From: Actinomycetota bacterium
GTDB lineage: Bacteria; Actinomycetota; AC-67
Assembly: GCA_040905475.1 (NCBI GenBank)
Contig: JBBDRM010000173.1
Span: forward strand, 26,618 to 68,409
Length of the DNA: 41,792 bases
Reading direction: 5' to 3'
The position numbers were made by a program, and so were the translations under genes. The notes beneath the pieces were generated by a model that was not told the DNA's origin, did no database searches, and saw nothing but the letters and a program-made list of their open reading frames with translations. Within the stretch, counting starts at the first letter, position 1. Every line of letters begins with the position of its first letter. Below are positions 23,895 through 31,489 of the stretch, piece after piece.

Positions 23895-24634
23895 CCCGCC
23901 CCGTAGAGACCTTCCCCGACCCGGAGTCGCTCGCCGAACGGGTTTGCGCGCTGGTCGACGAAACCGTGTCCGATGCGCTGTCGACGCGCGAGCGCGCGCT
24001 GGTCGTGCTCTCCGGTGGCTCGACGCCCAGACGAACGTACGAGCGGTTGGGAGCACGCGGGACGCTCGAGGCGAGTGGTGTGGAGCTCTTCTTCGCCGAC
24101 GAACGATGCGTTCCTCCGGAAGACCACGCCTCGAACTATCGGCTGGTCGCCGACACGATCGGCGACAACGGCAACGTAAGCCGCATCCGCGGGGAGATCG
24201 ATCCCGACGAAGCAGCGCGGGGATACGAGGCGCTCCTGCGCGAGCGGTTCGTCGATCAGACCCCGGCCTTCGATCTGATGCTGCTCGGGATCGGAGCCGA
24301 CGGACACACGGCGTCGTTGTTCCCCGGTTCGCCCGAGCTGGATGAGCGTGAGCGTTGGGTCGTGGCGACCGAACGCGAGCACGGGTGGGTGCGTCGCGTC
24401 ACGCTGACCCTTCCCGTGCTCAACGCCGCGCGCCGGACGCTGATCCTCGCGACGGGTCGCGACAAGGCGAAGGCCGTAGCCGACATCCTGTCGGGCGGTA
24501 CGACGCCGGCGGCGCGTGTGCTCGGTGCGCACCTTCTGCTCGACGAGGCCGCAGCCGGCGCTCCGATCCCGCCGCGCCCGCGTCGCGACCCGGACGAGCT
24601 GTTCGACCTGACCACCGAGAACGGGGACGTCTGA
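23891..24634 (+). CDS. pgl: 6-phosphogluconolactonase
   Basis: A 247-residue member of the glucosamine-6-phosphate isomerase/6-phosphogluconolactonase family. It shows VVLSGGSTPRRTYERL, VELFFADERCVPPEDHASNY and LGIGADGHTASLFPGSP, the classical lactonase motifs. It hydrolyses 6-phosphogluconolactone in the oxidative pentose phosphate pathway. The GTG start overlaps the pgi stop, so the two are coupled and link glycolysis with the pentose phosphate pathway. No zwf, opcA or gnd is in the window. It converges with the lipoprotein gene, leaving three bases between the stops. Confidence 0.93.
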   Translation: MTRPVETFPDPESLAERVCALVDETVSDALSTRERALVVLSGGSTPRRTYERLGARGTLEASGVELFFADERCVPPEDHASNYRLVADTIGDNGNVSRIRGEIDPDEAARGYEALLRERFVDQTPAFDLMLLGIGADGHTASLFPGSPELDERERWVVATEREHGWVRRVTLTLPVLNAARRTLILATGRDKAKAVADILSGGTTPAARVLGAHLLLDEAAAGAPIPPRPRRDPDELFDLTTENGDV

Positions 24635-24637
24635 GAC

Positions 24638-25396
24638 TTACGGCCAGTTCGCTTCGATCTCGATGTCGGTGAGATCGTCCGCGCTGGTGTTCCGCAGCGC
24701 GAGCGCAAACTCGGATGGAGAGCTGAGTGTCGCGGTCACCGTTACGGGCGAAGGACCGCTCGCCTGTGCGGCGATCCGGTAGGGGATGCCCGTCGAGGAG
24801 AATGACCGCGCGAGCACGCGCCCCTCGAGGACCTCGAGCACGCCCGAGCCGCCGGTCCATCGTGCGGTCGCGGTGAAGGTGCCGCCGTGAACCGGCAGCA
24901 TCTCGAGGAACGGATTGCAGCCGTTGTCCTTGCAGACCGACGCTCCGGCCGGACGTGGGATGACCGGCAGGCGGAACACTATCCCGCGTCCGGATTCCTC
25001 GAACTCCATGCGGATCCCGAGAGTGACGGTGTCTCCTTCGCGCACCAACGCCACGGCTCCGAGCCCGGAGAGGGTCAGCCCCTCGCGAACGCCGTCCGGG
25101 AGGTCGGGCAGGCACGCCGACTGCTCGGGGATCGGGTCGTCGATCGCCTTGAGCGGACACGCGATGATCCGACCCGAAACCGACGAGCGATCCACGCGCA
25201 ACTGCACCGCGACATCCTTCGGCTGGAACCCGATGCGCACGGCGTTGCTCTCACCGGCGCGGATCTGGACGTTGCGCGCGACCAGCTCGACGCGCGTTGG
25301 AGCCGGGCCGGTCTGGCCGGGGGTTGGATCGAAGAAGTCATCGCGGCATCCCGCGAGAACCAGCAGCAAGGCTGCGGCCAGAGCGAAGCGGCGCAT
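24638..25396 (-). CDS. Predicted lipoprotein of unknown function
   Basis: A 252-residue exported protein. A signal peptide with hydrophobic core ALAAALLLVLAGC gives a lipobox Cys at residue 17. The rest is beta-rich, with a segment VQIRAGESNAVRIGFQPKDV resembling the start of an Ig-like or cohesin-like domain and several paired cysteines (ACPLK, ACLPD, CKDNGC). No enzyme motif was recognised. The start is fixed by the signal peptide and overlaps the stop of the upstream hydrolase gene (TGATG), so the two are coupled. Confidence 0.8.
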   Translation of the reverse strand: MRRFALAAALLLVLAGCRDDFFDPTPGQTGPAPTRVELVARNVQIRAGESNAVRIGFQPKDVAVQLRVDRSSVSGRIIACPLKAIDDPIPEQSACLPDLPDGVREGLTLSGLGAVALVREGDTVTLGIRMEFEESGRGIVFRLPVIPRPAGASVCKDNGCNPFLEMLPVHGGTFTATARWTGGSGVLEVLEGRVLARSFSSTGIPYRIAAQASGPSPVTVTATLSSPSEFALALRNTSADDLTDIEIEANWP

Positions 25397-26199
25397 CACG
25401 CCGCGTCGGCGCCCGAAAGGAACGCACCCACCCGGTTCGCGAACGCGAGCGGATCGTCGAGCATCGAAAGCGGCTCCGGCCACATCCGAAGCTCGGCGTT
25501 CGGCAACAGCTCGGCGAGGCGTTGCGCGACCTCGGCGGGGTGCAGGGGATCGCCCTCGTGGGCGAGGATCAGCGTGGGGGCGGTGACGCGGGCGAGGACG
25601 GACGCGTCGGCCAGCGGTTGCGCCCCGTCGACCGAGGCCCGCAGGGCTCGCGGGATCCCGGTCGCGTTCATGCGCAGCACCCGTGCGCGGATCAAGTGCC
25701 GCCACTGCGGCCGGGTCTCGAACAGCGGCTGCGACTCGGGCGCGGCGACCGCCAGGTCCGCGACCTCTTCCAAGGTCATCTTCTCCAAGAGATCAGCGAG
25801 CGGTGGGTAGCGATCCTTCGCGGCTTGGTGGGCCGAGTCGACGCGCGCGGGGATGAAGAGCACGATCCGTTCGAAGCGGTCGGGCCTGTCGGCAACGAGG
25901 TTCAGGATCGCGCCGGCACCCATCGAGACGCCGAACGCGCGGGTGGCCCCGTACGTGTCGGCGACGAACTCGAGATCGCGGCGCATCGCCGGGTAGTCGT
26001 AGCCGGCTTCCTCCGGCGGCGCCTCGCTCCGCCCGTGCCCGCGGAAGTCGAACAGGACGCGCGTTCCCACAGCGTTGTGCGCGAAGTATGCGATCTCCTC
26101 GGACGACGAGGTGATGCCGTGCGCGACGACGGTCACCGGCTCGCCGTCGCCGAGGACGTCCACCCACAGGCGGCAATCGGGGCCATCGATCAAGGACAT
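25396..26199 (-). CDS. Alpha/beta-hydrolase fold protein, apparently without the catalytic histidine
   Basis: A 267-residue alpha/beta hydrolase. It shows the oxyanion segment VVAHGITSSSEE, FDFRGHGRSEAPPEE, the nucleophile elbow GVSMGAG (Ser92) and an acid candidate in LAHEGDPLH. The C-terminal segment that usually holds the catalytic His (GGHxxxxDxP) reads WPEPLSMLDDP, so His is replaced. It may be inactive, use another residue or have a binding role. It is coupled to the downstream lipoprotein gene and divergent from the GroES-like gene across 76 bases. Confidence 0.83.
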   Translation of the reverse strand: MSLIDGPDCRLWVDVLGDGEPVTVVAHGITSSSEEIAYFAHNAVGTRVLFDFRGHGRSEAPPEEAGYDYPAMRRDLEFVADTYGATRAFGVSMGAGAILNLVADRPDRFERIVLFIPARVDSAHQAAKDRYPPLADLLEKMTLEEVADLAVAAPESQPLFETRPQWRHLIRARVLRMNATGIPRALRASVDGAQPLADASVLARVTAPTLILAHEGDPLHPAEVAQRLAELLPNAELRMWPEPLSMLDDPLAFANRVGAFLSGADAA

Positions 26200-26275
26200 T
26201 GCGGGTAGGGTACAACGACGCCGCCGGGAACGCGGCCCGCAGTCGCGAACCGACGGCGCTATCCTAGAGGCTCGG

Positions 26276-26629
26276 ATGGACGCGAAGATCAGGCGCATCG
26301 ACGCAACCAACGAGGCCGGCCAGGCGATCCGCATGACGGCCGACCGGCTCCTCGTTCGCCGTCCACCCGAAGGCGAGCGCAGCACCAAGACCGGCTTGCT
26401 CATCCCGGCGACCGCGGCGAGCGTGAACAAGCGCTGCATCTGGAGCGAGGTCGTCGCGGTCGGCCCCAACGTCCGGGCCATCGAGCTGGGGGACAACGTC
26501 CTGCATCTGCCGGACGGCGGGCTAGAGGTCGACGTACGCGGCGAGGAGTTCATCCTGCTCCGCGAGCGGGACATCCACGCCGTCGCGTCCGATCGCACCG
26601 ACGGCGGCGGCACCGGGCTGTATCTGTAG
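26276..26629 (+). CDS. GroES-like (Cpn10-fold) small protein
   Basis: A 117-residue protein. After a roughly 18-residue leader the Cpn10 pattern is clear: MTADRLLVRRP, then TKTGLLIPATA, SEVVAVGPN, LGDNVLHLPDGG and FILLRERDIHAV. True GroES is about 95-100 residues and pairs with groEL; no groEL is nearby, and the mobile-loop and roof segments diverge, so this may be an accessory or specialised cochaperonin-like protein. The ATG at 26276 has GAGG at normal spacing. It converges with the ABC permease gene, four bases apart. Confidence 0.78.
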   Translation: MDAKIRRIDATNEAGQAIRMTADRLLVRRPPEGERSTKTGLLIPATAASVNKRCIWSEVVAVGPNVRAIELGDNVLHLPDGGLEVDVRGEEFILLRERDIHAVASDRTDGGGTGLYL

Positions 26630-26633
26630 AACG

Positions 26634-27761
26634 CTACTGAGGCACGTCCCGCCGGCGGACGAAGATCCACGCCAGCAGCGCAGCCACCAAGACCCAGGCG
26701 CCGAGCACGAGCGCAGCGCGCCAGTGGGGGATCGGTTTCAAGAGGGCCTCCGTACAGGTCACCGCGAACCCGCCGGGCGTCGCCGTACAGCTCACGGATC
26801 CCGCCAGAACGGGCGGCCACCACGCGTACCCGGTCGTCTCCACGCCGGCGAACTGAGGGATCAAGGTCGCGACCTGCTGCGCCGGGAGGAAGTGCCGCAA
26901 CCAATGGAACCGCCCGGCCACGAGTCCCTCGGCGAGCAAGAACACGAGGGACCCGATGCCGGCGAAGCTCGTTCGCACGATCGTGGCGAGTGCGCCGGCC
27001 ATCGACGCATAGAACTCGAGCGAGAGGAGCGACTCCCCCGCGGAGCGCGCGAGCGTCGCGATGCCGGGTCCGCCGGTGGCGTCGACGTCGGTGAGCGCGC
27101 GGAATAACGCGTCGGTACCGAGCGTGAAGCCGAGCGTGATCGCCATGCCGCCGCCGACCACGATCCAAAGCATCGCGAACCGCGACAGCAGCACGAGGCC
27201 GCGCCGCGGCTCATGCGTCAACAAGGTCCGCCACACGCCCCAACGCCACTCTGCGCCCAGCAGGCTCGCGCCGGCCAGCACGGCGAAAAGAACGCCCCAG
27301 AACGTTCCGGCAGCGCGGATGCGCGATCGCAGTGTCGACGGCGGCGAAAGAGTCTGCTCCTGCTCCCCGAGCGTTTCCCGCAGCGCGCTCACCAGCTGGG
27401 GCAGGTTCTGCTCGATGACCTCGAGCTCGGGCGGCAGCTGGTTCGGGTCGAACCTGTTGAATTGCTCTTCGGTTGGCTGAGGGAACGTGATCCCGGTGGA
27501 GCGGCCATCGTGGGTCCCGATGGTGCAGGTCTGCCCGTCGCAGCTCGTCGAGATCCGCAGCTGGAAAAGGTCGAAGCCGCGCAGCTCGCCGCGTTCGGCC
27601 TTGTCGAGAACGTTCCGCTGGCTCCGCAGATCGGAAAAGCTTCCCCACGACATCAGTCCGAAGACGCCGAGGGTCGCGACGAGCAGGATGAGGAGCGATG
27701 GGCCCCGCAGGGCGGCGCCGATCGCGGCCCGGAGTGGAGAAAGCGTCGAACGAGCGCTCAC
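26634..27761 (-). CDS. ABC-2-type transporter permease
   Basis: A 375-residue membrane protein. One N-terminal membrane span (about 19-40) is followed by a long extracytoplasmic loop (about 42-150), then five or more spans and a final anchor ending in ALLAWIFVRRRDVPQ. This is the layout of ABC-2 family permeases (NosY/GldF-like), partner of the ATPase directly upstream. The GTG start overlaps the ATPase stop (GTGA). Exported substrate unknown. Confidence 0.85.
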   Translation of the reverse strand: MSARSTLSPLRAAIGAALRGPSLLILLVATLGVFGLMSWGSFSDLRSQRNVLDKAERGELRGFDLFQLRISTSCDGQTCTIGTHDGRSTGITFPQPTEEQFNRFDPNQLPPELEVIEQNLPQLVSALRETLGEQEQTLSPPSTLRSRIRAAGTFWGVLFAVLAGASLLGAEWRWGVWRTLLTHEPRRGLVLLSRFAMLWIVVGGGMAITLGFTLGTDALFRALTDVDATGGPGIATLARSAGESLLSLEFYASMAGALATIVRTSFAGIGSLVFLLAEGLVAGRFHWLRHFLPAQQVATLIPQFAGVETTGYAWWPPVLAGSVSCTATPGGFAVTCTEALLKPIPHWRAALVLGAWVLVAALLAWIFVRRRDVPQ

Positions 27762-28663
27762 GACGCCGGCGGCTCCTCGGTCAGCTCCAAGAACACGTCC
27801 TCGAGCTTGCGGCTCTGTCCCGCGAGGCCGTGCGCGTACAAGCCGCGGTCGGCGAGCGCGCGGTTGACCTCGCCGGGCGGAACGCCGTCGACGAGCAACG
27901 CGTCCGGCTCGCGCTCGACGGCCCAGCCGAGGGCACGCAGCGCGGCCTCCGCGTCGTCGATCCGCTCGACCTCGACGCGCACCTTCGCAACCGCCCGTGC
28001 TGTGAGGCCGGCGAGCGTGCCTTGGTAGACCTGGCGTCCCTTGCTCACCACGCAGACGTGATCGCAGAGCTGCTCGACCTCGGACAGCAGATGGCTCGAG
28101 ATGAAGATGGTCTTGCCCTCGTCTCGCAACGCCGACAGCAGCCCGCGGACGTCCCGGATGCCGGCCGGGTCCAGCGCCGTCGCCGGCTCGTCGAGCACGA
28201 TCACGTCGGGGTTGTGGAGCAGCGCCGCGGCGAGCCCGAGTCGCTGGCGCATCCCATGTGAATAGGTGCGAACCTTGTCCTTCGCCCGGTCGCCCAGGCC
28301 GAGACGCTCCAGCAGCGGATCGACGAGGGTCAGCGCGTCCGAATCCGCGGCGGTGCGGGCCAGGATCCTCAGATTCTCGCGGGCGCTGATCCTCGGGTAG
28401 AAGGCCGGGTTCTCGAGCACGCTGCCGAGCTGCATCCGGATCGCGGCCAGCCCTTTGGGCACCTCGCGACCGAGCATGCGGGCGCTCCCGGCGGACGGCC
28501 GTGCCAGGCCGAGCAACATCCGGATGGTGGTGGTCTTCCCCGCGCCGTTCGGGCCGAGGTAGCCGAACAGGGTTCCCGGCGGAACGGAGAGGTCGATCGG
28601 ATGGACGGCGACGCGCTTGCGGAAGCGTTTCGAAAGACCGGACGTCTCGATGACCGCGTCGAT
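27758..28663 (-). CDS. ABC-2-type transporter ATP-binding protein (probable ATC start)
   Basis: An ATPase of about 301 residues. Walker A is GPNGAGKTTTIRMLL, the signature region YSHGMRQRLGLAAALL and Walker B VIVLDEPATALDPAG, followed by the H-loop ISSHLLSEVEQL. The conserved N-terminus (DAVIETSGLSKRF) has no ATG, GTG or TTG in a sensible place. A GGGGAGG element lies five bases ahead of an in-frame ATC at 28663, where homologues would have ATG. The alternative is a TTG at 28747, adding 28 basic residues and crossing the znuA operator. A point mutation or sequencing error (ATG to ATC) is also possible. Operon with the permease. Confidence 0.85.
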   Translation of the reverse strand: MDAVIETSGLSKRFRKRVAVHPIDLSVPPGTLFGYLGPNGAGKTTTIRMLLGLARPSAGSARMLGREVPKGLAAIRMQLGSVLENPAFYPRISARENLRILARTAADSDALTLVDPLLERLGLGDRAKDKVRTYSHGMRQRLGLAAALLHNPDVIVLDEPATALDPAGIRDVRGLLSALRDEGKTIFISSHLLSEVEQLCDHVCVVSKGRQVYQGTLAGLTARAVAKVRVEVERIDDAEAALRALGWAVEREPDALLVDGVPPGEVNRALADRGLYAHGLAGQSRKLEDVFLELTEEPPAS

Positions 28664-28755
28664 GGCACCCTCCCCGGCGGCAGCATAGCCGCCTCGACCT
28701 CGAAGGGATCGACTTCGACGGGGTGCGTTGCTCAGGTAAGCTCGCAATTCGCTAC

Positions 28756-28772
28756 TTGCGAGCTGGTTGCAA
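28756..28772 (+). promoter_or_regulatory. Probable Zur operator upstream of znuA (TTGCGAGCTGGTTGCAA)
   Basis: An imperfect palindrome TTGC-N9-GCAA, 31-47 bases ahead of the znuA ATG and therefore over the likely -35 region; GATGAT at 28786-28791 could be the -10. Its 15-base core, TGCGAGCTGGTTGCA, recurs with one change upstream of the Fur-family gene at 34917-34931. A second inverted repeat, CTCGCAA-N8-TTGCGAG (28741-28762), overlaps its left arm. Confidence 0.65.
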
Positions 28773-28802
28773 CAACGAACCGGCGGATGATAGCGTGTTT
28801 CC

Positions 28803-29795
28803 ATGCGCTTCCGCCCCGTCCTCATCGCTGCCTGGCTCGCCGTCGTCGCCGGCGCATGCGGCGGCAACGGGTCCGCCGACGGCGGCAAGCCGCGTGTCGT
28901 CACCACGGTTTCGCCGATCACCAACATCGCGCAGAACGTCGGCGGCGACCGGGTCACGATCACCGGCGTCGTCCCCGAGGGCGAGAACAGCCACGAGTTC
29001 GAGCCCGCCCCGTCGGACGCCCGCGTCATGGCCGAGGCCGACATCGTCTTCATCAACGGTCTGCATCTCGAGGAGCCGACGCTCGAGCTGGCCGAGGCCA
29101 ACGTTCCCGACGGCGTGAAGATCGTGAAGCTCGGCGATCTGACGATCACGCCGGCCGAGTACATCTACGACTTCTCGTTCCCCAAGGAAGCGGGTGATCC
29201 GAACCCGCACCTGTGGACGCACCCCCTCTACGCGATGCGCTACGCGGAGATCATCCGCGACGAGCTGACCGTGCTCGACCCCGACGGCGCGGCGACGTTC
29301 AAGGCCAACTATGATGCGTTCGCCGCACGCATCGACGCGCTGGACGAGGCGATCCGCACCGCGACGGCGACGGTGCCCGAGGCGAACCGGAAGCTCCTCA
29401 CCTATCACGACTCGTTCCCGTACTTCGCCCGCGAGTACGGATGGACGATCATCGGCGCGATCCAGCCGTCCGATTTCGCCGAGCCCAGCGCCCGCGAGGT
29501 CGCCGACCTCATCGAGCAGATCCGCGACGAGAAAGTCCCGGCGATCTTCGGGTCCGAGGTCTTCCCGAGCCCGGTCCTGAAGACCATCGCGTCCGAGGCG
29601 GGAGCGAAGTACGTGGACGACCTCCGCGACGACGACCTGCCGGGCAGCGCCGGCGAGCCGACCCACTCCTACCTCGGGCTGATGGTGTTCGACTACAGGA
29701 CCTTCATGTCCGCGCTGGGCGGCGACGTCTCCGCGTTCGACGGGATCGACACGACGAACGTGGCCGGCGAGGGCTCGGCGACCTACCGGGAGTAG
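28803..29795 (+). CDS. znuA: Zinc (or manganese) ABC transporter substrate-binding lipoprotein
   Basis: A 330-residue cluster A-I solute-binding protein. The signal peptide ends in a lipobox with Cys19 (VVAGAC). Probable metal ligands are His64 (NSHEFEP), His136 (DPNPHLW), His202 (TYHDSFPYF) and Glu252 (FGSEVFPSP). Three histidines plus an acidic residue favour zinc over the two-His manganese pattern, but the His-rich loop typical of many ZnuA proteins is absent. It would capture metal outside the membrane and deliver it to ZnuB. First gene of znuACB, with a probable Zur operator upstream. Confidence 0.88.
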   Translation: MRFRPVLIAAWLAVVAGACGGNGSADGGKPRVVTTVSPITNIAQNVGGDRVTITGVVPEGENSHEFEPAPSDARVMAEADIVFINGLHLEEPTLELAEANVPDGVKIVKLGDLTITPAEYIYDFSFPKEAGDPNPHLWTHPLYAMRYAEIIRDELTVLDPDGAATFKANYDAFAARIDALDEAIRTATATVPEANRKLLTYHDSFPYFAREYGWTIIGAIQPSDFAEPSAREVADLIEQIRDEKVPAIFGSEVFPSPVLKTIASEAGAKYVDDLRDDDLPGSAGEPTHSYLGLMVFDYRTFMSALGGDVSAFDGIDTTNVAGEGSATYRE

Positions 29796-29799
29796 CGGG

Positions 29800-30615
29800 A
29801 TGAGCGAGGCGGTTCCGCTCGGGAACACGCTGGTTCGCTTCGAGCGCGTCACCTGCGCGTACCGGGCCGAGCCCGTGCTCGTCAACGTCGACCTGAGCAT
29901 CGAAGCCGGCTCGTTCCTCGGCGTCGTCGGGCCGAGCGGCTCCGGCAAGACGTCCCTGCTGCGCGCAGTTACCGGCGCGCTCAAGCCGGTCGCCGGCCGG
30001 ATCTCGTTCCCCGGCGGCGTGGTCCCGATCGGGTACGTTCCGCAGGTCGATACGGTGAACTGGTACTTCCCGGTCACCGTCCGCGAGGCCGTGCTTATGG
30101 CCCGTTTCGACGAGCGCAAGACACCTTGGGCAACGCGCGCGGAGCGGCGCGAGGCGGACCGGGTGCTCTCCACGCTCGGGCTCGGCGGGCTCGGGGGCCG
30201 GCACATCCGCGAGCTGTCCGGCGGGCAGCAGCAGCGCGTGTTCATCGCGCGGGCGCTGCTCCGGCGGCCGAAGCTGCTCCTGCTCGACGAGCCTACCTCC
30301 GGCGTCGACGTCCGCACCCGCCACGACGTCGTCCACCTCCTGCACGAGCTCCATCACGACGGCCTCGCGATCCTGGTCACGACGCACGACCTGAACGGGC
30401 TCGCCGCCCACCTGCCGGAACTCGTCTGCCTGAACAAGGAGATCATCGCCATGGGTTCGCCGGCGGAGGTCATCACGCCCGACGTGCTCGAGCGGACCTA
30501 CGGCGCGCCGATGGAGGTGCTGTCCCACGGCGGGATGCCGATCGTCGTCGAGACCACGCCGGCGCCGGCCGACGTCGTCCCGCTGCGAGAGGAGCACCAT
30601 GAACACCCTGCTTGA
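29800..30615 (+). CDS. znuC: Zinc/manganese ABC transporter ATP-binding protein
   Basis: A 271-residue ATPase. Walker A is GPSGSGKTSLL, the signature LSGGQQQRVFIARALL, Walker B LLLLDEPTSGVD and the H-loop TTHDLNGL. The C-terminus ends in the short His-rich tail EEHHEHPA, which could bind metal. It lies four bases after znuA and overlaps znuB by 17 bases, so the operon is tightly coupled. Confidence 0.9.
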   Translation: MSEAVPLGNTLVRFERVTCAYRAEPVLVNVDLSIEAGSFLGVVGPSGSGKTSLLRAVTGALKPVAGRISFPGGVVPIGYVPQVDTVNWYFPVTVREAVLMARFDERKTPWATRAERREADRVLSTLGLGGLGGRHIRELSGGQQQRVFIARALLRRPKLLLLDEPTSGVDVRTRHDVVHLLHELHHDGLAILVTTHDLNGLAAHLPELVCLNKEIIAMGSPAEVITPDVLERTYGAPMEVLSHGGMPIVVETTPAPADVVPLREEHHEHPA

Positions 30616-31444
30616 GCCGTTCGAGTTCGAATTCTTCGTCAACGGGATGCTCGTGTCGGTCCTTGCCGGCGCGCTGTGCGGGTTGATCGGCGTGTACGTC
30701 GTCCTGCGGGGGATGAGCTACATCGGACACGGCATGTCGCACGCGATCTTCGGCGGAGCGATCGTGAGCTTCGTGACAAAGATCAACTTCTACGTGGGGG
30801 CAGGCCTGTGGGGGTTCGTCTCCGCGCTGATGATCAACCGCGTCGCGCGCCGGAGGATCATCGGGGCCGACGCGGCGATCGGCGTGATCACGATCGGCAG
30901 CTTCGCCGTGGGCGTCGCGCTCATCTCCCAGCAGCGGAAGTTCAACCGCAACTTCGAGGCCGCGCTGTTCGGCAACGTGCTCGGCGTCACATCCACCGAC
31001 GTGCTCGTGGTCGGCGGGGTCACGCTCACGGCGGCGGCGATCATCTTCGCGATGTATCGCAAGCTGCTCTTCACGACGTTCGACCCCGAGGTCGCGGAGG
31101 CGTCGGGGGTCAACACGGGACGCATCGACGCGCTGTTTGCGCTCGTGCTCGCGGCGGCGATCGTTGCCACCATGAACATCCTCGGCGTGACGCTGATCGC
31201 GGCGGCGCTGGTCGTGCCGCCGGTGATCGCCCGGATGCTCACCGATTCCTTCTCGCGGATGCTGTGGATCTCCGTGCTGGTCGGAGCGGTGTCGGGCTTC
31301 GTCGGCATGTACCTGTCCTGGTTCCTCGATATCGCCTCGGGCGCGTCCATCGTGTTGGTTTCGACGAGCCTGTTCGCGATCACCTACCTCGTCTACGGCG
31401 CGCGCGGAGCCCGACGCCTTCGGGGCGCAGAAGCGCACATCTGA
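30599..31444 (+). CDS. znuB: Zinc/manganese ABC transporter permease
   Basis: A 281-residue ABC-3 family integral membrane protein with about eight hydrophobic spans. It shows the family segments LRGMSYIGHGMSHAIFGGA near the N-terminus and LIAAALVVPPVIARMLTDS, the conserved cytoplasmic loop that contacts the ATPase. It forms the channel for the znuA cargo. Its start lies inside the end of znuC, and the strong gene order znuA-C-B supports all three calls. Confidence 0.9.
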   Translation: MNTLLEPFEFEFFVNGMLVSVLAGALCGLIGVYVVLRGMSYIGHGMSHAIFGGAIVSFVTKINFYVGAGLWGFVSALMINRVARRRIIGADAAIGVITIGSFAVGVALISQQRKFNRNFEAALFGNVLGVTSTDVLVVGGVTLTAAAIIFAMYRKLLFTTFDPEVAEASGVNTGRIDALFALVLAAAIVATMNILGVTLIAAALVVPPVIARMLTDSFSRMLWISVLVGAVSGFVGMYLSWFLDIASGASIVLVSTSLFAITYLVYGARGARRLRGAEAHI

Positions 31445-31489
31445 CCGTGCTCGCAGGACCGGCCGCCCGGCCGGGCGAACCCTTCTGAT

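Noticed and set aside
22563-24056. A 497-codon open frame antisense to pgi and pgl
   Set aside because: Low-complexity Arg-rich translation; both plus-strand genes are unambiguous.
31455-31480. GC-rich inverted repeat GGCCGCCCGGCCGGGCG after znuB as a terminator
   Set aside because: No T-run, and such GC palindromes are common here; the M28 gene follows at once and may be co-transcribed.
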